From the NCBI GenBank assembly GCA_963668615.2, contig CAXXCL010000001.1, forward strand, positions 1 to 64,000: DNA of 64,000 bases, given 5' to 3'. The position numbers were made by a program, and so were the translations under genes. Source of the stretch: JAAYPI01 sp963668615 (GTDB lineage: Bacteria; Bacteroidota; Bacteroidia; Bacteroidales; Paludibacteraceae). The notes beneath the pieces were generated by a model. It was not told where the DNA came from. It made no database searches and was given only the letters and a program-made list of their open reading frames with translations. Shown one piece after another: positions 27,508 to 37,177 of this stretch. Every line of letters begins with the position of its first letter. Position 1 is the first letter of the stretch.

Positions 27508-27552
27508 TTAAAAAGGAGTGTATTAAAAAGTCAAATATATTACACTCCTTTT
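27508..27552 (-). terminator. Terminator-like hairpin between susD and the SusE/F-like gene
   Basis: A 12-bp perfect stem (AAAAGGAGTGTA / TACACTCCTTTT), loop 18 nt, just after the susD stop, followed by T residues on the minus strand. It probably lowers transcription of the downstream gene. Confidence 0.75.
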
Positions 27553-27566
27553 CTTTTAACTACTAA

Positions 27567-29312
27567 TTAATATCCAGGATTTTGAGTATATCCACCATCT
27601 ACGGCAAAATCAGGAAGAGGAAATATTTTCTTATAATCCGGAGTAGCCTCAAGAGGAGCCCCAGAACCATCATTAATATTCTTCAAGATCCACAAATTAT
27701 AAGGATCCGCTTCGTTAGAAAGACTATTAACACCCGTAAAACGACCGAAACGTATTAAATCTTGACGACGGAAACCTTCCCAACATAATTCACGTCCACG
27801 TTCCATAAGCAACTCATCCAAAGTCAACGATGCATCATATGCGGTGGCATTAGCTCTTGTTCTTACCTGATTTATAGCATTCAAAGCTTCCGTAGTAGCA
27901 ACGCCACCATTGGCACGCATCAAGGCTTCACCTTTCATCAACAATACATCTGCATAACGGAAAATAGGAAAGTCATTACTCATGTGATCCCCCACATTTT
28001 CTTCATATTCAAACTTTCTAAAACGAGCTCCTTGAAATACATTAAGAATTTTATTCTTACTACCAGATGCCACATCAACATTAGTAAGTGTTGTTATAGT
28101 ATCCGTAAAATAAACAGGAAAACTCAAAGTAACTGGATTACTACCAGGATTTGAAGCAGGGTACCCCACAGGTTTACGGATATAGCCTGGCATTAGTTTA
28201 TAGGTAACACTATCAACAGCAATCTCAGCAGTTAACAAGCTTCCTGCCTTTGAATATTGTTGTCCCCTCAACCACGTTTCATTCAAGCGTATATCATTCG
28301 AATCATAAATACCAATAAATTTATGTGTGGTACAATATCCATTCCATGGTGTATTTTTTAAATTAAAGGTTTCTTTACTTTTGTAATGAAGTGTCATCAT
28401 ATGAAACTGCATACCCTTAGACAAAGTGGCATCATAGACAACATTCCACATATTTTCAGTAGAGCCTTCATTTTTAACTAAAAAATTAGTTTTATAGTCA
28501 GACTCTAAAGAATAAAGTCCTTTAGAAATTATTGAGTCACAGTATAAAGAAGCTTTTGCATAACATTGTGCAGCAGTAGGAGCATAGTGAGCATGACCAA
28601 CAACACCCCAAGCTTCCGCATTCAAGTACATCTTAGCCATAATCATCCAACCCACACTCTTGTTAATACGAGCATAGACTTTATCCTCTCTAACTGTTTG
28701 TAAATTGGCCAACATATCAGTCATAATACTATCAAAAGCTTGAGCTCTTGTGCATTGAACAGGTGTATAAGTATCCGACGTTTTAGATACATAAGGTATA
28801 TTTCCAAAATTATCTAACAATAAATAATGGTAAAAACAGCGAAAGATAACCAATTCCGCACGTTCTCTAGGTCTATTTGCATTGACTTTGTCCATCCACT
28901 GTATCATACTATTACACTTCGTTATTCCCGTATAACAGAAGTTCCATGCATTGTAACCAGATTTGCCATTAGCAGCGATTTCTCTCAAAGTGGATGTAAA
29001 CATATGATTATGTAATTTCCAAAAGTTTCCACTATCGTACCAGTCTCCAGCCCAACGAGTCGGAACAGCACACTCATCTGTGGTATTTTCTTGTAAACTC
29101 CAAAAGCCTTCACGGTATACATAACCATACTCACGTTGTAAATTCACATAAACATCCCCAAACTTTCCGTCAAAAGCTAACTCAGGATCGCTCTCATAAT
29201 CAGTTTGATCTATCTGACTATACAATTTAGGTTCGAGATCTGTACATGATTGTTGTACAAAAGCCAACAAAGTGCTACAAAAAATGATTGATAAATACTT
29301 TATTTTTTTCAT
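27567..29312 (-). CDS. susD: SusD/RagB-family nutrient-uptake outer-membrane lipoprotein
   Basis: Surface lipoprotein of 581 residues that binds glycans and closes over the SusC channel. The N-terminus has a signal peptide and lipobox (LAFVQQSC), then TDLEPKLYSQIDQTDY. The body has SusD helices with TPR-like pairs (YVNLQREYGYVYREGFWSLQ; RARANATAYDASLTLDELLMERGRELCWEG split over the C-terminal SusD signature region), ending in the usual PNPGY-like tail (GYTQNPGY). The signature LLMERGRELCWEGFRRQDLIRFG is partly quoted here only by position (about 495-520). It follows susC by 18 bp. With GH13 enzymes next door, the ligand is most likely starch, glycogen or maltodextrin. Confidence 0.93.
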   Translation of the reverse strand: MKKIKYLSIIFCSTLLAFVQQSCTDLEPKLYSQIDQTDYESDPELAFDGKFGDVYVNLQREYGYVYREGFWSLQENTTDECAVPTRWAGDWYDSGNFWKLHNHMFTSTLREIAANGKSGYNAWNFCYTGITKCNSMIQWMDKVNANRPRERAELVIFRCFYHYLLLDNFGNIPYVSKTSDTYTPVQCTRAQAFDSIMTDMLANLQTVREDKVYARINKSVGWMIMAKMYLNAEAWGVVGHAHYAPTAAQCYAKASLYCDSIISKGLYSLESDYKTNFLVKNEGSTENMWNVVYDATLSKGMQFHMMTLHYKSKETFNLKNTPWNGYCTTHKFIGIYDSNDIRLNETWLRGQQYSKAGSLLTAEIAVDSVTYKLMPGYIRKPVGYPASNPGSNPVTLSFPVYFTDTITTLTNVDVASGSKNKILNVFQGARFRKFEYEENVGDHMSNDFPIFRYADVLLMKGEALMRANGGVATTEALNAINQVRTRANATAYDASLTLDELLMERGRELCWEGFRRQDLIRFGRFTGVNSLSNEADPYNLWILKNINDGSGAPLEATPDYKKIFPLPDFAVDGGYTQNPGY

Positions 29313-29330
29313 TGTTCTTTACTTTTATAA

Positions 29331-32300
29331 TTAGAATGACAAATTAACACCCAATATAAATGATCTTGTAGTCGGATAATAAGTCAAATATTCAATGCCA
29401 GGTGTTAGCCCAGCCATACTTACAGCTTCAGGATCAACACCTGAATAATCGGATATTGTCAACAAGTTCTGACCCGTAACATACACTCTGGCACGAGAAA
29501 GATATTTTTGTACTTCAGGAGAAATATTGAAAGTATATCCTATTGTTACGTCTCCCAATTTACCATAGGTAGCATCTTCCAAATAATAATCAGTCATTAC
29601 TTTGGGCGTATTCAACCCATTGTCTTTACATTTCATAATATTACCGTAAGCAAGAGCCGAATTAGAGCCATATACCAACCGTTTGTAGTTCAACAAATGA
29701 CCACCTATTGCTCCACGTATATTAAAACTCAAATCAATATTACGATAATTCATGGAAGAAGTCAATCCCCAATTTAAAAAAGGCAACGCATTACCCAAAA
29801 CTTGTTTATCCTTGTCTGTTAATTTGGACATTTCTTTAATTGTTCCATTTTTTGCATAACCGTAAAATACACCATTCTCATCAATATGTGAAAACTTAAA
29901 GCCATAGAAATTACCAATGGCCTTACCAACCTCCATATATTGAGTATAAGTAGAAGTCCAACCTCCATCAGCAGGTGTATATGCCCTTTTCTTATCAGAC
30001 TCTGAAATCATGGCATTTACACCATCCCCAAAGCTAATCAATTTATTTTCATTATGGGCAGCAGTCAAACCAACATTCCAAGTAAAATCTTTTGTTTTAA
30101 TAGCAAGATAATTCAATGACAATTCTATCCCCTGATTACCAATTGTTCCATAATTCATCAACATCGTTGATTTTGTGTATTTCTTAGAATCGACAGAATA
30201 ATTATACAATAAATCACTGGTTCTCCTATTATAATAATCTAAAGAACCATTCAACCTACCCTTTAAGAAACCAAAATCTAGACCTACATTAAGCTCTCCT
30301 TTTTTCTCCCATTTTAAATTTGGATTTGGATTTGTTGACAAAGAATAAGTAGTAACCCAAGTTTGAGATTCACCATCATAGAATTTATCTTCATTAGGTT
30401 GCATCAAACCTATCCAAGCATAATTATCAGAAGGAACATTACCTGTAACACCATACCCAGTACGTAATTTTAAATTACTTAACAAAGTTTGAGCTTTCAT
30501 AAATTCTTCTTCCGTAATCAACCAACTGCCACTAACAGCAGGAAAACAACCCCAACGATTATTTGCTCCAAACTTTGATGACCCTTCATAACGAACACTT
30601 GCATTTAAAAAATAACGACTACTATAATTGTACATGACACGAGCAAACAAAGATGCCAATTTGTTCTCAGCCTTATTAGAACTCATCCCAATACCCGCAT
30701 CGGAAACTTCGCCACTAGCTAATTTGGTAATGCCTTCACCAGCCCCCATATTATTGTACAAGTAATAATTATCCAAATAAGTTTGAGTAAAACTTCCCGA
30801 TTCTTCGGTATAATCTTGATAAGAATGACCTGCTAAAAGAGAATAAGAATGTTTCTTCAATTGTCCGGTATATTGAGCGGTAGTTTCAATCAAACGAGTT
30901 ACATTGAAGTTATTACTTTTTGTAGCAATACCTTCGTAAGAGGCCCCTGACCCCCAAAATGAGTCATTATCAATATATTTTCCTGTGGATTGATTATAAT
31001 ATTGATAAGAACCAAACGTTCCGATTTTAAATCCTTTGAATGGACTCAAGGTAGCACGAACACTACCCAAAAAAGTTTGACTTTTTCCATCATCGGTAGT
31101 CTGTTTTATAATACCAACCGGATTATATTGACTATTTTTGTCTCTATTTTGATAATAACCTCCATCAGTAACGTAGTAAGTAGATGTTGGATCTGCATAT
31201 ACAGGAGCCGTTGGGTTAAACAAAATTGATTGTTGGTATGCATCATGACTCACCCAAGCATTAGTAGAACTAGTATAAGACATATCATAGTTTAACTCCA
31301 ACATATTGTTTAAGGCTTTTTGGGTCACATCGCAACGACCCATAAGCTCCTTGTACTCAGAATTAATGGCTAGCCCTTCATTATCTTTGTAGTTAACAGA
31401 TGTACGATAAGTCAACTTGTCCGACCCTCCAGACAAAGCCAAATTATGTTCGTGACTAATCGGGACATCTCTTGTTATTTCATCAAACCAATCAGTAGAA
31501 GCTCCTAAACCAAGATTGGCACCTCCTGCATCAATAAATTCCTGAGCAGAAAGGGTTTTAATCTTTCCAGCCACTTGATCAAGGCGAAGAGATCCGCTAT
31601 ATTCTACTTGGGTTTTACCGGCGGCACCTTTTTTTGTTGTAATGAGAATCACACCTGCATTGGCACGAGTTCCATATATAGCTGCAGCAGAACCATCTTT
31701 CAAGACATCCATTGATTCAATATCATTTGGATTAACACTATTCAAACTTCCCCCAGGAACACCATCAATAATGTACAACGGCTCTGAAGTACCTGTAAGA
31801 GATCCCGTTCCACGTAACTGAATACTATAACTGGAACTGTTAGGGTCACCTCCATCATTCTTTGAAATTGTTAAACCTGCAACTTTACCTTGCAACAAAC
31901 CTGTTGCACTATTAAAGCTTCCTTTATTAAAATCGTCCGCCTTTATACTGGCAACAGACCCTGTAAGTTCTTTTTTGGTTTGAGTACCATAACCAACAGC
32001 AACGACCTCATCAAGTCCAATTGCTTCTTCTGCCAATTTAACACTTACGACAGATTTTCCGGCAACTGAAACTTCTTGGCGTTTATAACCTGCATAAGAG
32101 AATACCAAAGTACCATTAGCCGGCACTTTTAAATTAAAGTTTCCATCGTAGTCGGTAACAGTACCAACACCATTGGCCCCTTTAAGTGTAACGTATGCTC
32201 CAATAATAGGCTCACCTTGCGGATCAGTAACTGTTCCTTTAACAGACACTTGCTGAGCAAAGGCACTCACACAGAAAAATACCGAAAAAAGGAGTGCTAG

Positions 32301-32339
32301 AGCAGTCTTCTTCGATTTTTTTACATTAAAATAGTTCAT
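29331..32339 (-). CDS. susC: SusC/RagA-family TonB-dependent outer-membrane transporter
   Basis: Outer-membrane importer of 1002 residues. A signal peptide (ALALLFSVFFCVSAFAQ) is followed by the carboxypeptidase-like CarboxypepD_reg domain (VKGTVTDPQGEPIIGAYV, about 30-110) typical of SusC. Then come the plug with the TonB-box region (EVVAVGYGTQTKKELTGS) and the SusC signature (PLYIIDGVPGG; DIESMDVLKDGSAAAIYG), and a 22-strand barrel ending FILGVNLSF. With SusD it imports oligosaccharides using TonB energy. It is the first gene of the minus-strand half of the locus. A predicted promoter lies at 32501-32534, leaving a leader of roughly 150 nt. Confidence 0.95.
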   Translation of the reverse strand: MNYFNVKKSKKTALALLFSVFFCVSAFAQQVSVKGTVTDPQGEPIIGAYVTLKGANGVGTVTDYDGNFNLKVPANGTLVFSYAGYKRQEVSVAGKSVVSVKLAEEAIGLDEVVAVGYGTQTKKELTGSVASIKADDFNKGSFNSATGLLQGKVAGLTISKNDGGDPNSSSYSIQLRGTGSLTGTSEPLYIIDGVPGGSLNSVNPNDIESMDVLKDGSAAAIYGTRANAGVILITTKKGAAGKTQVEYSGSLRLDQVAGKIKTLSAQEFIDAGGANLGLGASTDWFDEITRDVPISHEHNLALSGGSDKLTYRTSVNYKDNEGLAINSEYKELMGRCDVTQKALNNMLELNYDMSYTSSTNAWVSHDAYQQSILFNPTAPVYADPTSTYYVTDGGYYQNRDKNSQYNPVGIIKQTTDDGKSQTFLGSVRATLSPFKGFKIGTFGSYQYYNQSTGKYIDNDSFWGSGASYEGIATKSNNFNVTRLIETTAQYTGQLKKHSYSLLAGHSYQDYTEESGSFTQTYLDNYYLYNNMGAGEGITKLASGEVSDAGIGMSSNKAENKLASLFARVMYNYSSRYFLNASVRYEGSSKFGANNRWGCFPAVSGSWLITEEEFMKAQTLLSNLKLRTGYGVTGNVPSDNYAWIGLMQPNEDKFYDGESQTWVTTYSLSTNPNPNLKWEKKGELNVGLDFGFLKGRLNGSLDYYNRRTSDLLYNYSVDSKKYTKSTMLMNYGTIGNQGIELSLNYLAIKTKDFTWNVGLTAAHNENKLISFGDGVNAMISESDKKRAYTPADGGWTSTYTQYMEVGKAIGNFYGFKFSHIDENGVFYGYAKNGTIKEMSKLTDKDKQVLGNALPFLNWGLTSSMNYRNIDLSFNIRGAIGGHLLNYKRLVYGSNSALAYGNIMKCKDNGLNTPKVMTDYYLEDATYGKLGDVTIGYTFNISPEVQKYLSRARVYVTGQNLLTISDYSGVDPEAVSMAGLTPGIEYLTYYPTTRSFILGVNLSF

Positions 32340-32500
32340 GCATTAAAAATTTAAAAGTTAATAAAAGGTTTAGTTAAAAAATTGAATTAATTTTTATTGT
32401 TACTATAGGCTACGCCCCACAATATGAAAAATCGAAATGAGCAATCACCAATGTATATCAACAACGTAACGGTTCGCTTACAACCATTCTAAGTAACGGG

Positions 32501-32534
32501 CAAACATACGTATTTTTTCCGAAATAAAAACAAA
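32501..32534 (-). promoter_or_regulatory. Predicted susC promoter
   Basis: On the minus strand TATGTTTG (32508-32501) is a perfect -7 box. TTTG lies upstream at 32534-32531 with a 22-bp spacer, slightly longer than usual. Confidence 0.55.
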
Positions 32535-32762
32535 TGTTATTACATTTTTAGAAAAAAAGATATAAAAAATTACTGAAATGTTAAAATATTCGAGGAAATT
32601 GTGAAAACAATTGTTAAAAAAGACAATTCATGCTTCTTGAATTTTAACATTAAAAATAAATTAGGAACTAATTGCATCTTGGCAATCATGAAAGCAACAA
32701 TCTATTATCAATGGGACACAAAGAATAGAAATTAAAAAATAGAATCAATAAAAACGAACAAA

Positions 32763-32793
32763 TTTGTTTTTTACAAAAAAAAAAGTACCTTTG
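32763..32793 (+). promoter_or_regulatory. Predicted promoter of the lacI-GH13-MFS-GH13 operon
   Basis: TTTG (32763-32766), a 19-bp spacer and TACCTTTG (32786-32793) match the Bacteroidota consensus fully. The leader to the lacI start is about 140 nt. Confidence 0.7.
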
Positions 32794-32936
32794 AAATTTA
32801 TAATTGTTTTGCGTGCAGACATCAAAATCTTAACTATGAGTATTTTCACAAGTATTTTATCTGTTGCTATCAAGAGGAATAACCAACTCTACATGATATA
32901 TGGATTTTGTCAAATTTTCATTTAAAATTTTTACAG

Positions 32937-33947
32937 ATGAAAACTCAAATTACCATCAAAGATATTGCCAGGGAATTGGGCGTTTCGCCTTCCACAGTAT
33001 CCCGTGCACTGCAAAACCATCCTGACATTAGTAAAGCAACCATTGAAGAGGTGAAAGAGTTTGCAAAAAAGTATAATTACAAGCCGAATTCTGTTGCTTT
33101 AAGTTTAAAAACAAAAAAAACAAACATCATAGGTGTAGTGGTACCTGAAATGGTTCATCATTTTTTTTCCACGGTTCTTTCGGGCATAGAAGACGTTGCC
33201 AATGAAAGAGGTTACAGTGTTATTGTTTGCCAAACAAACGAAAAATATGAAAAAGAAGTCAAAAACATTGAAACCCTTATTTCCGCACGCATATCGGGTG
33301 TTATTGCTTCGTTGTCAAAAGAAACGACACAATTCGAACACTTTCAGGAATTGATAGATGACAACATTCCATTGGTATTTTTCGATCGTATTTGCACGGG
33401 GATAAACACAGACCGAGTTGTTATAGACGACTATACAGGTGCCTTTTCTGCTGTAGGTTATCTTATCAAAACAGGTTGCAAGCGAATAGCGTTTTTCAGT
33501 GCTCCGTTTACAATGGAGATTTCGAAAAACCGAAAAAACGGATATTTAGATGCTTTGAGAAAAAACGGAATAACAATTGACGAAAGTTTGATATACGTTT
33601 GTGACAGCAGGGAAAGTGCCATGCACCTAACAGAAAAAGTCCTAAAAGAAAAGAATAGACCGGATGCGTTTTTTGCAATTAACGACGATACGGCTTCCGG
33701 CATTTTATATGCTGTCAAAAGAGCAAATCTAAAAGTTCCTGAAGATATCTCAATCTGTGGTTTTGGAGACGGAATTATAGCTACCACATCCGATCCGCCC
33801 CTTACTACGGTACAACAAAATGGATACGCTATGGGTATGACTGCCTGCAAAATGCTGTTCAAACGTATTGACAATGAACCGAATACTCGTGTAAATCATA
33901 GCATCATTAAGACAAATCTTACCATAAGAGAAACAACAAAAGCGTAA
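32937..33947 (+). CDS. LacI-family transcriptional regulator
   Basis: DNA-binding sugar-responsive regulator of 336 residues. The N-terminal helix-turn-helix (TIKDIARELGVSPSTVSRAL, residues 5-24) and hinge (PNSVALSLKTKKT) are followed by a periplasmic-binding-like effector domain (IIGVVVPEMVHHFF to the C-terminus), with the late FFAINDDTASGILYA and SICGFGD strands. I chose ATG 32937, since the longer reading frame begins at a TTG (32907) and adds residues not found in the family. It sits between susC (divergent) and the GH13 genes (26 bp downstream), so it most likely controls this alpha-glucan locus in response to a maltose-like sugar. Note that Bacteroides sus itself uses the unrelated SusR. 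Confidence 0.92.
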   Translation: MKTQITIKDIARELGVSPSTVSRALQNHPDISKATIEEVKEFAKKYNYKPNSVALSLKTKKTNIIGVVVPEMVHHFFSTVLSGIEDVANERGYSVIVCQTNEKYEKEVKNIETLISARISGVIASLSKETTQFEHFQELIDDNIPLVFFDRICTGINTDRVVIDDYTGAFSAVGYLIKTGCKRIAFFSAPFTMEISKNRKNGYLDALRKNGITIDESLIYVCDSRESAMHLTEKVLKEKNRPDAFFAINDDTASGILYAVKRANLKVPEDISICGFGDGIIATTSDPPLTTVQQNGYAMGMTACKMLFKRIDNEPNTRVNHSIIKTNLTIRETTKA

Positions 33948-33973
33948 TTTATAACATAATCACCTATTAACCT

Positions 33974-35827
33974 ATGAAACAAAAATCATTTCTCAGCATT
34001 CTGCTTTTTTTTCTGAGTGTTAGTATTTTTGCAAAATCTCCGGCTTATTCGATAAAAAGAGTGGAACCTGCCAGTTGGTGGATAGGCATGAATGATCCCG
34101 AATTACAAGTAATGATTTACGGCAACAATATTTCCTTAGCTGATGTCGAATTGAATTACGAAGGTGTAACGATTTCTAAAAAAGCTCTTACCGATAATCC
34201 AAACTACATTTTTTTATACCTAAACATTGACAAAAACACCAAACCCGGAAAATTTGACATTATATTTAGGAAAGACAAAAAAACAATAGGTAAATTTTCC
34301 TATACCCTTTCCGAACGGAGAAAAAATTCAGCTTACCGCAACACTTTCGGTCCTCAAGACGCTATTTATTTGCTTATGCCCGACCGTTTTGCTAACGGTA
34401 ACCCGAAAAATGATGTCGTAAAAGGCTACTTACAAGGTGTAAACAGAAATGATTTGGGGCAACGACATGGGGGTGATATTGAAGGAATTACCAACAAACT
34501 ACCCTACTTGGCAGATTTAGGTATAACAGCCCTGTGGGTAACACCTTTTTTTGATGATAATGATGAAAATTATTCCTATCATCACTATGCTGCAGGCGAT
34601 TACTATAAGGTAGACCCCCGTTTGGGAACAAAAGAAAACTACAAACAACTTTCGGAAGAATGTAAGAAAAACGGATTGAAATTAATTATAGACGTGGTTC
34701 CTAATCACTGCGGAGGAGCTCATTGGTGGATGAAAGACTTACCCGCTTCTGATTGGATAAATAAATGGGATACATACACTCCTTCTAATTATCGTATGAC
34801 AGCATGGACAGACCCTTACGCTTCGGATTATGATAGAAAACAGCTCTACAAAGGATGGTTTTCGGGGAATATGCCCGATTATAATCTTGCAAATCCTTAT
34901 TTGTTTACCTATTTAAAACAAGCCTATATTTGGTGGATAGAATATGCAAACGTAGATGGAATAAGGGTCGATACTTATCCTTACACAGATATCCAAGTTG
35001 CTTCCAAATGGATTAAAGCTATTCGTAATGAATATCCGAATATCAATGTTGTGGGAGAATGTTGGGTAAAAACTCCGGGCGAGATTGCCTTTTATCAATC
35101 AGGTTCCCTTAACAAATATAATTTTGATTCGAATTTACCTTGTGTAATGGACTTTATGTTGAAAGACGTATTTGAATTTTCTTTCAACGAACCCGAAACA
35201 TGGGACAGGGGTATAATTCGTTTTTATAACCATTATGCTCAGGATTTCTTGTATGCCAATCCTAATAACATCATGAATTTTCTTGACAATCACGATATTG
35301 ATCGCTATTCTGAGGTAATTGGACATGATATAAAAAAATATAAGATGGCATTGGCTTTACTAATAAGTTCACGTGGTTATCCGCAAATTTATAGTGGTGA
35401 CGAAATTATGTTGGGCGGAATTCGAGGAAATTACGAAGGTCATCGCTTTGATTTTCCGGGAGGTTGGGCTGAAGACAAACATAATGCGTTTACTGCAGAA
35501 GGAAGAACAGCAGAAGAAAATGAAGTTTTCAATTACTTACGTACCTTATTGCATTACCGCAAAAACACAACTGCTTTGCAAACAGGAAAAATGAAACAAT
35601 TCATACCTTACGATGGTATTTATGTGTATTTCCGTTATGATAATGCAAAAACAGTGATGGTTGTTACCAATAACAACAACGAGTCGAAAAATGTTGCAAC
35701 AGAAAGATTTGCTGAAGTGATAGGATCAAAAACTTCGGGACAGGAAATTACAACACAGCAAAAATTCAATTTGAAAAACGGCATTTCCATTCCCGGAAAA
35801 ACGGTTTATATTCTTGAAATTCAATAA
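33974..35827 (+). CDS. GH13 alpha-amylase/neopullulanase (SusA-like), exported
   Basis: A 617-residue exported glycoside hydrolase acting on alpha-1,4 (and possibly alpha-1,6) glucans such as maltodextrin and pullulan. The signal peptide (ILLFFLSVSIFAK) shows no lipobox, so it is probably periplasmic. An N-terminal cyclomaltodextrinase-type beta domain (about 25-120) precedes the GH13 barrel: VVPNHCG (region I), GIRVDTYPY with nucleophile Asp333, VVGECWV with acid/base Glu362, and FLDNHDIDR with Asp441. A C-terminal beta domain (about 535-617) follows. The layout matches SusA neopullulanases. It is 26 bp after lacI and 20 bp before the MFS gene, in one operon. Confidence 0.92.
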   Translation: MKQKSFLSILLFFLSVSIFAKSPAYSIKRVEPASWWIGMNDPELQVMIYGNNISLADVELNYEGVTISKKALTDNPNYIFLYLNIDKNTKPGKFDIIFRKDKKTIGKFSYTLSERRKNSAYRNTFGPQDAIYLLMPDRFANGNPKNDVVKGYLQGVNRNDLGQRHGGDIEGITNKLPYLADLGITALWVTPFFDDNDENYSYHHYAAGDYYKVDPRLGTKENYKQLSEECKKNGLKLIIDVVPNHCGGAHWWMKDLPASDWINKWDTYTPSNYRMTAWTDPYASDYDRKQLYKGWFSGNMPDYNLANPYLFTYLKQAYIWWIEYANVDGIRVDTYPYTDIQVASKWIKAIRNEYPNINVVGECWVKTPGEIAFYQSGSLNKYNFDSNLPCVMDFMLKDVFEFSFNEPETWDRGIIRFYNHYAQDFLYANPNNIMNFLDNHDIDRYSEVIGHDIKKYKMALALLISSRGYPQIYSGDEIMLGGIRGNYEGHRFDFPGGWAEDKHNAFTAEGRTAEENEVFNYLRTLLHYRKNTTALQTGKMKQFIPYDGIYVYFRYDNAKTVMVVTNNNNESKNVATERFAEVIGSKTSGQEITTQQKFNLKNGISIPGKTVYILEIQ

Positions 35828-35847
35828 TCTATATCTTTAATTTAACC

Positions 35848-37170
35848 ATGAATAAACCCGATTTAAAATTTTCATCTCTTTTTAATATCAGTTTTGGATT
35901 TTTCGGAGTCCAAATTGCTTATGCTTTGCAAAGTGCAAATATTAGCCGAATTTTTGCAACATTAGGTGCAGACCCACATAACTTGAGCTATTTTTGGATA
36001 CTTCCTCCTCTAATGGGAATTATTGTACAGCCAATTATCGGTTCTTTGAGTGACAAAACATGGACCCGTTGGGGAAGACGTAAACCGTACCTATTATTGG
36101 GTTCTTTTATTGCCATTTTAGTCATGTGTCTTCTTCCTAATGCAGGAAGCTATCAAATGTATGTTGACGCCATGGTTTTCGGGCTTATCATGTTGATGCT
36201 GTTGGATACTTCTATCAATATGGCAATGCAACCTTTTAAAATGATGGTGGGCGACATGGTTAATGAAAAACAGAAAGGTCTTGCCTATTCCATCCAAAGT
36301 TTCTTGTGTAATGCAGGCAGTTTGGCAGGATATCTTTTCCCATTTTTGTTTACTTGGTGGGGAATCAGTAATACAGCAGCTGGAGGTATTATTCCCGACT
36401 CGGTAATTTATTCATTCTATATTGGTGCCGTTATTCTTATTTTGTGTGTTCTTTATACAAGTGTTACGGTAAAAGAAATGCCTCCGAAAGAATTTGAAGC
36501 TTTTCACGGTATTACAGCAGACCAGAAAAAAGAAAAAACCGATTTTATATCACTTCTGCTACACGCACCAAAAACATTTTGGACAATCGGATTGGTTCAA
36601 TTTTTCTGTTGGTTGGCATTTATGTATATGTGGACATATACCAATGGAGCTATTGCAGAAAATATTTGGAAAACAACAGATGTAGCCTCCGCCGGATACC
36701 AAGAAGCCGGAAATTGGGTTGGAATTTTGTTTGCAGTACAAGCTATCGGTTCCGTTGTTTGGGCGACCTTATTGCCGTTGTTTATTAAGTGGACTTCTAC
36801 CAAATGGGCTTATGCCATCAGTTTATTGATAGGAGGTCTGGGGTTCATTTCGACATTATTTGTTACTGACCAGTACATATTGTTCGGTTCTTACTTTGCT
36901 ATCGGATTTGCCTGGGCAGCTATGTTGGCAATGCCATTTGCAATTTTAACGAACTCTATTTCCGGCAAAAATATGGGAGCTTATCTCGGTCTATTCAATG
37001 GAACCATTTGCTTGCCACAAATTATAGCAGCTTTATTGGGTGGACATATTCTAGCCCTTGTGAATTCACACCAAGTGAATATGTTGGTCGTAGCCGGTGT
37101 TTCCCTACTCTTGGGAGCCATTTCAGTCTTTTTGATTAAAGAAAAGCAAACTATCGAGCAAGTTAAATAA
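35848..37170 (+). CDS. MFS sugar transporter (SLC45/GPH-like, probable maltose/maltodextrin permease)
   Basis: Inner-membrane transporter of 440 residues with about 12 helices. The loop after helix 2 has IIGSLSDKTWTRWGRRKPYL, the RRKPY form shared by SLC45-type and GPH sugar transporters, and helix 1 has SFGFFGVQIAYALQSANISR. It would carry maltose or short maltodextrins, released by the periplasmic GH13 enzyme, into the cytoplasm by proton or cation symport. It is fixed between two GH13 genes (gaps of 20 and 7 bp). The sugar is inferred from context. Confidence 0.88.
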   Translation: MNKPDLKFSSLFNISFGFFGVQIAYALQSANISRIFATLGADPHNLSYFWILPPLMGIIVQPIIGSLSDKTWTRWGRRKPYLLLGSFIAILVMCLLPNAGSYQMYVDAMVFGLIMLMLLDTSINMAMQPFKMMVGDMVNEKQKGLAYSIQSFLCNAGSLAGYLFPFLFTWWGISNTAAGGIIPDSVIYSFYIGAVILILCVLYTSVTVKEMPPKEFEAFHGITADQKKEKTDFISLLLHAPKTFWTIGLVQFFCWLAFMYMWTYTNGAIAENIWKTTDVASAGYQEAGNWVGILFAVQAIGSVVWATLLPLFIKWTSTKWAYAISLLIGGLGFISTLFVTDQYILFGSYFAIGFAWAAMLAMPFAILTNSISGKNMGAYLGLFNGTICLPQIIAALLGGHILALVNSHQVNMLVVAGVSLLLGAISVFLIKEKQTIEQVK

Positions 37171-37177
37171 AGCGATT

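Larger units (their letters stand above)
32340..32936. other. Divergent control region between susC and lacI
   Basis: About 600 bp without a gene, holding the two divergent promoters listed separately. It is very AT-rich, with long A and T runs near 32521-32600 and 32770-32784. No CG-centred LacI-type palindrome stood out to me by eye. Confidence 0.6.
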
